Source of the DNA: Chlamydomonas sphaeroides
Lineage: Eukaryota > Chlorophyta > Chlorophyceae > Chlamydomonadales > Chlamydomonadaceae
Assembly: GCA_001662425.1 (NCBI GenBank)
Contig: BDDC01000008.1
Coordinates: 170,755-234,754, forward strand
Direction: 5' to 3'
Length of the DNA stretch: 64,000 bases
Under the pieces are notes generated by a model that ran no database searches, was not told the origin of the DNA, and saw nothing but the letters and a program-made list of their open reading frames with translations. Of this stretch, positions 46,201-56,562 are shown in pieces. The first letter of the stretch is position 1; each line of letters starts with the position of its first letter. A program made the translations under genes and the position numbers.

Positions 46201-49200
46201 CCGGCACATTGCCGGCTCACGGCTGACCGTTGGGTGGGGCGTTACCTGGGTGCACACCGCGCGCTGGCCCCACCCATACCGCACCGGCGCCGTACGCCCG
46301 CAGGCACCTGGAGCGCGGCTTCCGCTCACACGTGCGCTCCACGATTGCGCGCTACAAGCTGGCCGCGGAGAGAGGCGCGGACCCGGACTTCCTGCGCGAG
46401 GTGCAGGCGTACGTGCAGGTGAGTTGCGACCAGGGCTGGCGGCGCATGCACCCACACCATGTTGCCTTCTCCATGCCTTACATCATCTGTGGGCAGTGCG
46501 ATGATCAGTGGGCAGTGCGATGATCAGTGGGCAGTGCGATGGAGCCCGCCTGCGCCGCTCGCCCCTACCCTCGCAGGTCAAGTTCCGCGACCGCGGCCCG
46601 CTGGACTTCGCCTCCCCCGGCGGCCTGGACACCTCCTGGGTGCAGGTGGGCACGCCACACACGAGGGCTGCTACCCTATGTCCCAACTTCGTAACACAAG
46701 GGTTGCCGCGCACGGCGTGCGAAGCTGCTCCCGCGCACAACCCGGCATGGCAATGTCTGCTGCCAGGCTGCTATGCCTCGGGGCCTCGAGGCTGCGCGCC
46801 TATCACATGCTGCCCCACTCCACACCTCTCACCCCGGTTGGTTCGGCGGACCCCGCTTGCCGCAGCTCTACTACTGCCTGCGCTCCGGCGAGGCGGAGCC
46901 CGCGCGCCGCGCCGCCGAGCGCTGCGGCGACATGCTGCTCGCAGCGGCGGGCGGCGGCCTGGGCGCGCGCGGCGCGGGCGCGGGCGGCGTGCGGGCGCTG
47001 GTGGAGGAGTGGCTGGGCGGCGGCTGCAGGCTGTCGGACAGGTGGGGCAGGGAGCTGCGTGGCGGGCGGTTGGATGGGCAGGTGGCCCCAGGACCGGGCG
47101 CATGTGTCCGCACACACTGAGCACCACGCGTGGAGCCATCCGCTCCGCTGGTTGGGCCTTGCGTGGGGGCCTGGCGAAACTCGGGAGGCAAAGCGGCTGG
47201 CTGGCTGGCTTGGGCCCAAGCACGTCGGGAGGTGCCGGCTGGCGTGCTGGCACCGGGCCCCCAGGCTGTCGGACGGATACCGGTCTAGCTCCAAGCGTGC
47301 GGCCCGTGTGGCTAAGCGTCAGCGCCTGGCCGCCTCCCCACGCCTCTGCTGCCGCCAGGTCCGCGGCGCTGCTGTCCCGCGAGGCGGAGCGCCTGCTCCG
47401 TGACAAGAACGGACTGAGGCACAACCCACGGCAGCCGTACCAGGTGTGCCGCTGCTGGGGGCCCGCCAGCACCCCACAGTCCCCGCACACAGCCGCGGCG
47501 GGGGCCACCTGCTGCGGCTGCCGCTGCTCCTGCATGCGCCCCTACCCAGCTCTCATCTCATGGCGCACCCCCCAACCCCTCAACCCACGCTCCTCCACCT
47601 CCCCGACCCTCCCAACGCCGCTCCCTTCGCCCTGCCTTCCCGCACCCAACCCTCTCCTCCTCCCCTCCCACAGGCCATCGTGTGCGCTCTCCTCGCCGGC
47701 GACGCGCGCAGCATGGACGCGCTCGGCGGCGTGCTGCAGTCGCTGCAGCTGCCGCCAATCCTGTCCACCATCGAGGACTTCATGTGGGCCAAGCTCACGC
47801 TCGTGGCGGGGTCGGGCTCCACAGCCGGGGCTGCGAGTGGCGGCCCGGCGGCCGCGGCCGCCGCTGCCGCAGCGGCCGCGGGCCTGCCCGCCTCCGCGGC
47901 GGCGGCCGGCGGCGCTGGCGGCGGCGTGGTGCCGTACACGCTGGCGGAGCTGCAGGCCGACATCAACCGCTGGCCGCCGCAGTACTACAGGTGGGGCGGC
48001 TGACCCCTTGGTCCCCAGGGGCCCCTGCGGCTGTGGAGGCAGGGGGCCGCTGCCCTGCTGCCTGCCGCCTGTACTCCCGTCCTGTGCACCACCTGCACTC
48101 GCTCCCCACCTCCTCTGCCCCCCATCCGCCGCAGCAAGCAGAACCGCGAGCCGCTGCTGTATAGGGCGGCGGTCCCCTCACACATCTTGATGCCCTGCCC
48201 GCCCTGGTCCGCTGCCGCCGCCATCCCGCAGCAAGCAGAACCGCGAGCCGCTGCTGTACGTGACGGTGCTGCTGCTGAGCCTGCAGCTGGGGCCGGCGCT
48301 GCGGCACCTGTGGAAGGACGACACCACCAAGCACTACCGCCTGGACGCAGTGCACCTGGGGCTGGCCATGCAGGTGCCGTACCGGGGCCGGCGCCGAGGG
48401 GGCGGCGTGCGGCCGGTTGGCCTGGGCGGGCCGGGCGACGTGCAATGGGAAGGGGATGGTGTGGACCAAGCCGCAGGGGCTGGCTATGCAGGTACCGGGG
48501 CCGGCGCCACCTTGGCACCGTAGCTTGGGTGGCATGCGGCCGGTTTGCAAGGGCGGGCCGTGCGACGTGGTGACGGGATGATGCGGACCAAGCCGCACGG
48601 GTAGCAAAACATGCGGACGGTGGCTTGGAGGTGCAGGCACGAGACGGGACGGGACGGCCCAGGACAGCCGAAGCCGACCACTGCATGGCCTGACTCGCGC
48701 TGCGCCCAACCCGACCCCTGCCTTGCCAGGCGGAGGGCGCGCTGGCGGCGCTGGCAGGCGGACCTCTCGCCGGCGGCTCTGGTGCGACCCCAGCGCTGGC
48801 AGCTTTGCTCTCTTGCCCACACTCCTCAGCGTACAACCACCATGCCTCGCGTCTCGATGCGCCGCAGCTTCACTGCCCTCAGCAGCAACCTTCCGACTCG
48901 CCTTCCCCCCCATCCGCACCGCAATCCATCCCTCACTGCCGCTTTGCAGGCGAGGGCGCCTCCGCCGACGTGTCCTCCATGGCCCTCCAGTACGGCCGCA
49001 AGTTCCTGGCCGCCGGCGACTCGGCCACGGCGCTGCACTACTACTGGCTCTCGGCTGCCGCTCGCGGCGGCGGCCTGGCGGTCAAGGGCGCGCTGCTCAA
49101 GGAGCTGCTGGTGGGGCCCGGGTCGGGCGGTGGCGGCAGCGGCTGGGCGGCGGGAGGCACGGGAGCAGGCGGCGCGCGGCCCGAGTTTGGCACGCTGCTG

Positions 49201-51786
49201 GGCGGCGGCGGCGCGGGCGCGCGCGGCGCGCTGCACGCGCTGGTGCCGGACTCCGAGGAGCGGCGGCGGCTGTTCGAGGGCGTCGCGTACGAGTGCCAGG
49301 TGCGGTGCGCGGAGGGGAAAAGCAGGGGCGCGGAGAGCAGGGGTTCTGTGGGGAGCGACAGGGGCTGTTTCGAGCCGCGGTGTGCGTGGGGTTTCACCTG
49401 GCAGGGAACGAGGCCATCATGGGAGGCGTGAGGGGGCTCTGCACGCGGAAAGGGCCCATGCACACACGAACCCTGCCCATCCCCTGCCCCTCCGCCTCCC
49501 CCCAGCTGGCCGCGCAGCCTGAGGAGGCGGTGGAGCTCTACCTCGCCGCCGACCGGCCCACGGCCGCGCTTGCGCTCATCAACGCCCAGATGGGCGCCGC
49601 CATCGCGGCCCTGGCGGCGGAGCAGCCCAGCGCCAGCGCCACGGGTGAGCCACGCCGGCGTCGCCGACCCCCCGACACGCGTCTCTTTGAGTCTGCTGCT
49701 TCTGGTGCAGGGTGTGGCCGCTGCAGCGCTGGCAGCAAAGCAGCCCCGGACGACAGCCGAGCCCACGTGCCGCCGTGTCAAGCTGCGTGAAGCGGCGTCC
49801 GTAGTCGTCATCGCTCCGCCAGCTACTGAGCGCCCCGCTCCTTCCGCTCGCAGGCTCCTCCGCCGCCGCCGAGCGCCTAGACCGCATCGCCCGCAGCGGC
49901 CGCGCCGCCGCCGAGCGGCTCGCGGGCTCGACGGCGGGCAGCGGCTTCGGGGCAGCGCCCTCGGCGGCTCTGGCGGCCGACCCGGCGGGTCGCCGCGAGC
50001 TGGAGGCGTACGGCCAGCTGCTCACCATCCGGGACATGCTTCTGGCGGCCAGGCGGGGGCGGCACGACCAGGTGCGGCTGTTGATGTGTGGGAGGGGGCG
50101 GGCGGGCGGGCGAGTTGCGGTCATGGCGGGCCCGAAGGTGTCACGTGTGCGCTGCACTGGCGTGTGTTGCCGCTGCAGCAGTGTCCAAATGGGCGTGCTA
50201 TCCGGTCCCCAGCTGGGGTGTTGTGTCCGCGCAGCAGCTGGCCGTCGTATGAGGGTGCGCGCCAGCCAGCCGCTCCCGCCGCTCACCCTGCACTGCACCC
50301 TCTTCCAATCCCCTCCCCCACCTCCGCCCCCTCCCCCGCACCGGCGGCGTTCGTGCAATTGCCCTCTGTGGTTTGCAAGTCACACGGCGACACATCCTCT
50401 TGCCAAAATTTTTCCTGCCCCGCGCCGCACCCCAGGCGCTCCAGAAGCTGTGCGAGCTGCCCTTCATCCCCACCGAGCGCTCGCGGCTGGACCTGTGCGT
50501 GCGCATGAGCACGCAGCTGCACGCCGCCATCGCGGAGAGGCTGCAGGTGGGGCCGCAGCGGGGCGGGGGCGGGGCGAGGGCTGGCTGGGTATCAGGGCGG
50601 CTCTTAGTACGGTAAGGCCGTCGCGCAGAGGCTGCAGGTGAAGCCGCGAGCCGGGGGGCCGAAACGGGGGCCGGGACGTGCGCCGAGCGGGCAGCCGGGA
50701 AGCCGGGGAGCTGACCGTATGGCCGCCCACAAAACCCACGTAACCCAAGTGGCACCACACGCTAACCGCCGACAGCCTGGGCTGCAGCAGCCCAGCCGCT
50801 GCCTCACATCCCAGCTGGCTGTTGAGAGCCGACGCTGCCGCCGGCCCCCCCCCGCCGCCGGAGTCTGGCAACTAGGCTCATGACTCCCACGGCACACCTC
50901 CTCCGCCTCCTCTGCACGCGCGCGCAGCGGTCCCACGCATGTTGCGCCGCCTCGCTGCCCCGCGCCCTGACGTGCCAGGACGTGATCGCGACCGCCGCCG
51001 ACAGCATCGCGGAGCGGCGGCGCGCCGTTGGGCGCGAGGCGGCTGCGGGGCTGGCGGCCGAGCTGGGCGTGATCACTCAGTACGCCAACAGCCTGGCGGG
51101 GGCCCGGCTGCCGCAGGTGCGGGAAGCGGGATGTGGGGCGGGGGCCCGGGGGTGTGTCGGGTCAAGACGTGCATCAAACACGCACGTGTGTTTTGGGGCG
51201 GGGGTTACGACAAGGGGAGGGGGGTTGGGTCGGGTGTGCAAGTGGAGGCGTGCAAGTGGAGGCGTGCAAGGTATGCGCGCGTGCGCGCATGCGTGTGTGA
51301 CGGTGTGACTGTGTGCTGTCAAGTCGGGAAACCAAGACAGAGAATCTGTCAGACATGTGAGTGCCGTTGGCACGCACACGAGCCACATGTCGGCCATCCC
51401 GCCAGCAGCTGTGCGGCGTGCGTATAGCCTGCTACTGTAGCTTGCTTCGTATGTGCACTCACGCATGTGCCCTCACGCATGTGCCCTCACGCATGTGCAC
51501 TCACGCATGCACAGCGCCGTGAGCAGGCCCTGCGCAGGCCATGGCCCGACGGGGGCGGCTGACGCGCGCTGGCCTACGCGCGCGGACGCGGACGCGGGCG
51601 CGACAACACCCGCGCAAGCCGTAACACGCGGCCTAGCCATCCAACAGCCTCTGCCGCTCGCTCTGTGCTCTTTCGTGCATGTGTTGAAGTGCGCATGTCT
51701 GACGCGAGGCGCGCCGCCCCACACCCGCCCGCCCGCCGCAGGCCGTGTACCGTAAGCTCGCCGAGGCGCAAGTGTTCCTGGCATGA
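43247..51786 (+). CDS. NUP93: Nucleoporin NUP93 (NIC96 family), about 956 aa
   Basis: Scaffold nucleoporin of the inner ring of the nuclear pore. Nineteen exons join in phase: 43247-43303, 43424-43575, 43727-43853, 44955-45132, 45408-45580, 45817-45992, 46304-46418, 46577-46645, 46866-47041, 47359-47443, 47674-47990, 48232-48373, 48730-48781, 48950-49299, 49506-49644, 49854-50071, 50436-50546, 50928-51116, 51742-51786. Family signatures are NVPRVERSLPQLQQYADALR, ATRLLAQQGFDATRL, EIVPTIEDVFHAETSSVEEY and LQQVEEATLLAAIQEAQQES near the N-terminus, an alpha-solenoid middle (SSVWALLADVLAEARSRG, QAYVQVKFRDRGPLDFASPG) and a C-terminal part with ALQYGRKFLAAGDSATALHY. Length is somewhat above animal NUP93 (about 820) because of Ala/Gly-rich insertions (for example around 47815-47935). 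The short exon at 48730 was chosen from phase and its gtgcga donor. Confidence 0.93.
46101..46147 (+). repeat. Dispersed repeat, copy B
   Basis: Intronic sequence with gtactctgtttcggccctaa followed by ttgaacacac, similar to the intronic copy at 5082-5129 in the EF-hand gene. Confidence 0.55.
46489..46542 (+). repeat. 19-bp tandem repeat in NUP93 intron
   Basis: Nearly three copies of gtgggcagtgcgatgatca lie shortly upstream of the acceptor at 46576. Confidence 0.9.
48129..48263 (+). repeat. Duplicated splice acceptor and 5' exon end of NUP93
   Basis: The stretch gcagcaagcagaaccgcgag followed by ccgctgctgta occurs at 48131 and again, 97 bases later, at 48228. Only the second copy gives an in-frame exon that continues into the conserved LLYVTVLLLSLQLGPAL; the first copy is a decoy acceptor that would shift the frame by one. 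Confidence 0.85.
48358..48600 (+). repeat. Imperfect tandem duplication of a NUP93 exon end plus donor (unit about 118-120 bp)
   Basis: Exon end and donor ggctggccatgcaggtgcc at about 48360 recur as ggctggctatgcaggtacc at about 48478, and the downstream intron also recurs (gcgtgcggccggtt / gcatgcggccggtt; ggaccaagccgca twice). Confidence 0.8.
51451..51506 (+). repeat. 14-bp tandem repeat, four copies, in last NUP93 intron
   Basis: Four units of atgtgcactcacgc / atgtgccctcacgc. Alternating purine/pyrimidine steps (atgtgcac) could favour Z-DNA. A second 14-bp repeat (gtgcaagtggaggc, two copies) lies nearby at about 51238-51266. Confidence 0.9.
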
Positions 51787-52533
51787 GGCTGTGCCGGCGG
51801 TACCAGCGACAGCGTGTGTTCATGTGTGCAGGAAATGTCAGCAACAAGCGGTGGTGGGGGGCCGGCGTCTCGGCAGCTGCTGTGCTCTTGGGGGCTTAGG
51901 TTGGTGCTTGGCGGGCATCTGTGGTGTAGGGGAAACGGAGGGAGCGTTGTAGGCGGGTTCCGGGCACTCGGCACGGGGTTCAGTGTGCACAGATGTTTGC
52001 AGTGGCCCGGTGGCCCCTTAGCAGATGTTGTGCATATGCGCGCTTACGGCGGTTATGCTAGCTGGATAGCTGGCGGGTTGGCGGGGCTGAGCGGCGGAAA
52101 CGGTTCAGACACACGTACGTTTTGCGGCGGGTAAGTCGGACTGTGTTAATGCCACCAAGCAGACGCTCAGCGCGAACTAGTACTATCACACAACTGCATA
52201 ACCAGCTGATACGCGTGCAAACAGCGACGGACGGGTCGCGTTTATCCAGACGCTGTCTTAGCTGCCGCTATACTTGCCTCTTGACCTACTTGAGTTGACA
52301 GAGTGCGACGTATTCGGCAGTGGCTTGAAACGGCGTGTGCGTAGTCGAGGTGCGCGCCAGCCACCCAGCCTCAGCGCGCATAGCGACGAAGCAGTGCTCG
52401 GTCGGGAGAGGGAGTGGCGTGACGGTGGCATTAGGATTGGTGGCGAGCCAATGCTGCTCAAGGCTCACAGTCGCGCTCGCATGCTCGCCGACGCACACGC
52501 AACCCGCACCCGCAGGCCGGCGCGCACATCGCC
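51787..52533. other. Gene-free stretch: NUP93 3' UTR and kinase 5' flank
   Basis: No coding region or repeat that I can support, and no TGTAA word. Confidence 0.45.
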
Positions 52534-55500
52534 ATGGATGCAGCAGCGGGCTACCAGCTTGACCCTAGATGGCAGAAGCAGCCGCAGGCCCAAGCGGCAG
52601 GCGGGGTAGCGTCGCCCTCGCCGGGAGGAGGGAGTCGGCAGGGCTCATTTACGGGCGCGCGCGACAACTCATTCAGGAGACCTCCATCCCATCAGGACTC
52701 TTTCAGGAACGATGCCAGTTCCATGTCCATAGTCTTCAACGCAAATTGGGTGAAAATCCTTAACCCGATTGGCGAGGGCGCGTTCTCCCGCGTCTATGAG
52801 GGCATCTACACCAACCCGGATACGCTGGAGGAGAGCGTGGTTGCTGTGAAAATCCTCAAGAAGAACATGCTGAAGCGGAGGTCCGACTGCCTGCGTTTCA
52901 TCAAGGAGGCTAAGATCATGACCAAGATTTGCCACAGGTGGAGGCCGGAAAGGCTTGAGGGACGCAGCGGGGCGCGGTGTCCGGCTGCAAGGGGGTCGGG
53001 GGCAGCGGCACGCGCCTTCAGAGTAGGGTTTCGGCACAACCCCGCTGTGCCTGCCGCCCGCACCAGCCTCCCCACGCAAGACGGCCCCTAATGGCAACTC
53101 AACATGCGGCCGCACACGCAGCAGTCAGCACGCACACCCACCTGGTGGCTTTTGCTTGGGCCCCAAGATTCGCGGGAGTGCAGCGCTTGCGCGCGCCTCA
53201 CTGCCTGGAGCCCCGCGGGAAACCCCGGCGATTATGCGTCACACCGCCGTGCATGTGCACGTACACGCTACACACACGCACACAATGTATACACTGGAAC
53301 ACAATGTATACACTTACCCACAACTGCGCACACACGTACTGAAGTATACTCAACACTCCCTCCTGAACACACGCGGGGCTATGAACACTCACATACACAC
53401 ACGCCTCCCTCCAGGAACATCGTGGCCTGCTACGGCATCGGCAAGTACGACGACGACGATGAGCAGAACCCCGGCTCTCTGTTCATCGTACAGGAGCTGG
53501 TGCGGGGCGGCAACCTGCTGCACAAGGTGAGGGAAGGGGGGGCCGGAGGGGAGGGGAGCCAAGGTGTGCAGTGAGGGGCACCGCGAGCGCCCTCGCTCGG
53601 GCCCGCTCAATATGGTGAGCAGGGGGTATCTCGAGTCCGGGCTCGGGCCACAGGGGGAAGAGGCGCGGTGCGACGGGCGGGGCCTGGCGGCTGGCGGCCA
53701 GCACACGCCGGGCCAGGTGCCGTACTAGCTGCAGGGGGCTGAGTGAGGCTCGCCAGTGCGGGGCGGCGACCTGCTGCATAAGCTGGGGCGAAGGGGAGGC
53801 GGGCAGTGGTGGCGGGCCTGCATGCCCCGGTCCGGTCCGGTTCCGGCGGCAACCTAACAATCAGCGCCGCAACCTCGTCTGCGGCAGCACCGATGGCTTC
53901 ACCTATGCTGTGCGAAAACTGCGAAGGGGCGGCGCCGGGGACGCTGCGTGGGGCCGGTTGCCGGTATAGCAGCACAGGGTTGGTGCTTGAAGGCTCGGAA
54001 TGCGTGCGGGTATGCTGCAGTGGGGCGGCGAGCGGCAGCAGCCTGCAGCGCAAGGCACGGAGGTGCCGGGTGCTGCTGACGTGGTACAGGGCTGCGGCCG
54101 GGCTCGCACCTTTCGCGGCGCGCTGGTGGCTGTGCTCGCGCGTCAGCCGCATCTGCGGAAGCGCCGGTAGCCCCACCCTGCTGCGTGAGGCGCGGCCGGC
54201 CCCGGGCTGCTGTCCGCTGCTTGCGACGGGGCAAGCGCGGCCGGGCGCGTGGCCAGGAGGCAGGGCCCCGGCTCCGGTGCTGCTGCCGCTCCTCCTCCTC
54301 CTGTTGCCTTAGCTCGCGCATCGCGACCACGGCCTGCGCCTGGCAGCAGCTGGCGCATCGCGGGAGGCTCGCCGCAGCAGCCAGCTGCCACACCGATGTG
54401 CCCGGGTGCTAGCTGCTGCGCGAGGCCCCAGCGGCGCAGGGGTGCTAGCTGCTGCGCTAGGCGCGGCGCAGCGCTGCCCAGCGGGGTGGAGCGAGATCGC
54501 CAGAGGCTCACTCCAAGAGGCGGACGCCGCTCGCGCTGTGTTTGTGCTCCTGGCGGCCGCCCGGTGGATGGGCGGAGGGCTGGGTTGCTGCTAGTCGTGG
54601 GTTTGCTCCTGCAAAGGGGCCGGGGCAGCTGCCTCCCCTCGGGGCCGCATCGCCCATCTCCATCGGCATGGAGCTGCTGCGGGTCGGCGGACGTTCCGCG
54701 CTAGCGCCGGACGAGGCCGGGCCTAACCTGGGGGGCTGCGCTCACCGCCCGGAGCTGGCGCGACACTGCCCCAACGGTTGACAGAAAGCCATTCGTTTTC
54801 ATGTCATGCCACAGTAGACAAGCCAGCCAACCAAACCCACCGTCCGATTCGGCATCCCCATCCCCTCCTCCGCCCCCTGCAGGTGTACAAGCAGATGCTC
54901 AACCGCCACAAGTGTGTTTACACGAGCGCCGAGGCGCTCGAGTGGCTGTGCGACGTGGCCGCGGGCATGCAGTACCTGCACAGCAGCTCGGACATCAAGC
55001 CCATGATCATCCACCGCGACCTCAAGCTGGAGAACATCATGCTCATGCCCGACGAGGGCGGCCCAACCGGCACCGTGGCCAAGCTGGTGGACTTCGGGCT
55101 GCACAAGGTGCGGACTGGTCACGCACAGCATCCGTACTTCGGAATCGGTGCCATCTATTCATTTCCGTGTCCGTGCGCAGAGCACACCCCCACACGCATA
55201 CATGCATGGCTCCCGCCATCCCCAAGTGAGCAACGTGGCTGACGGCGGCCCCCACGCCCCAACGCCCTACCGCCCTCCCGCTGTGCAGGTGATTGATGAC
55301 CGCATCAAGAAGGTGGTCAAGCGCGTCATGTCGGAGGCCAACATGGGCGGCATGCTGGCGCGGCGGCACATGCAGCAGCAGGCAGCCAACGCGGAGGTGC
55401 GCGCCATGGGCCAGGGGGCACACAGGCAGAGGGCCCGGCAAGCAGCGGCGGCGGGGGCGCGGCGGCGTGATGCGCAGTGGGGCCTGGGCCCGGGGCGCGC

Positions 55501-56529
55501 GTGCCCCGACACCCTGCCTCCCAGGATGAAGCTTCCAGCGCAGCCCGCCTCTGCGACTGCGGCGCAACGGCTGTAACGGCTGGCACCGCTCGCGCCCTCT
55601 CTTCAACCGCCGCCGTTGCAGGTGGGCGAGGAAGAGGACGAGCTGGAGGCGGCTCTGGCGCAGCAGCGGCGCGAGCAGGCGGCCATGATGGTCGCCACCG
55701 CCGCTGGGCCGGGGCCGGTGGCCGCCAGCGGCAGCGGCAGCGGCAGCGCGTCGCCCACGGGCAGCTCGCGCCTGCGCCGCGCGGCGGGCGAGAACGGCAG
55801 CGCGGCCACCATGCCGGCCGTGAGCGAGGACGGCGAGGAGGTGAGGGCGCTCGGGGGGCGCGCGTGCGGGGGTGCGCTGGCCGTGTCGGGCAGATGGGAG
55901 GGGGGGAATGGGATGGGATGGGATGGGATGGGATGGGATGGGATGGGATGGGATGGGATGGGATGGGATGGGTGTGGCACCGTGTAGCGCCCACCCCGTG
56001 GTGAGAGGCCGGGGTGCGGGGTGCGGGTCCGCGTGTTGCGTTGGGGCTGCGGTGGCGGCAGCTCCTGTGCAGGCCGGGACCGCGCCGGCGGGCGTAGGGC
56101 CATGCAGCATGAAGGCCCATGGCTGCACTGGGAAGACAAGAGCGTGGGGTTGCCAACCGGCGTGGGGACGTGGCCTTGCCGGAGCATGCCAATGCGTGCC
56201 TCCCTTGTTGGGTCGTTGGGCCAATCTCCCGCGAGCAGGAGGCCGAGGCGGGCGAGGACGGCGCCAACAACGCGGCAGGCGGCGTAAGCTCGCTCAGCCG
56301 CTCGCCGCTGGGCCGGCCGGTGCAGCCGGCCATCCCCGAGGACGGCGGCGAGGACGCGGTGTCGGCGTTGCCGCAGGACCCGGTGCGCCGGCTGCGCGCG
56401 CCGCCCAAGAAGCAGAATAGCATGCAGAAGCTCATGGCCAAGATGAAGGAGATCAAGCTGCGCGTGACGGGCAAGCTGGGGCCGGACGGGCAGCCCGAGG
56501 GCGCGGCGGCGGCGGCGGCGGGCGGCGGT

Positions 56530-56562
<33 letters not shown>

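Noticed and set aside
46508..48190. 560-aa plus-strand open frame through NUP93 introns
   Set aside because: It reads through donors and acceptors in the wrong frame; the NUP93 exons in the proper frame explain the region.
53527..54882. Possible extra kinase exons in the 1.3-kb intron
   Set aside because: LFIVQELVRGGNLLHK joins VYKQMLNRHKC directly in phase and matches normal kinase spacing, so no extra exon is needed.
55525..55621. Possible extra kinase exon starting DEASSAARLCD after a cctcccag site
   Set aside because: It would need to run into the 55622 exon without an intron; the exon 4 to exon 5 join at 55396/55622 is in phase with a normal acceptor.
55908..55972. (ATGGG)n as an interstitial telomere
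   Set aside because: The unit is not the TTTTAGGG/TTTAGGG type of green algae.
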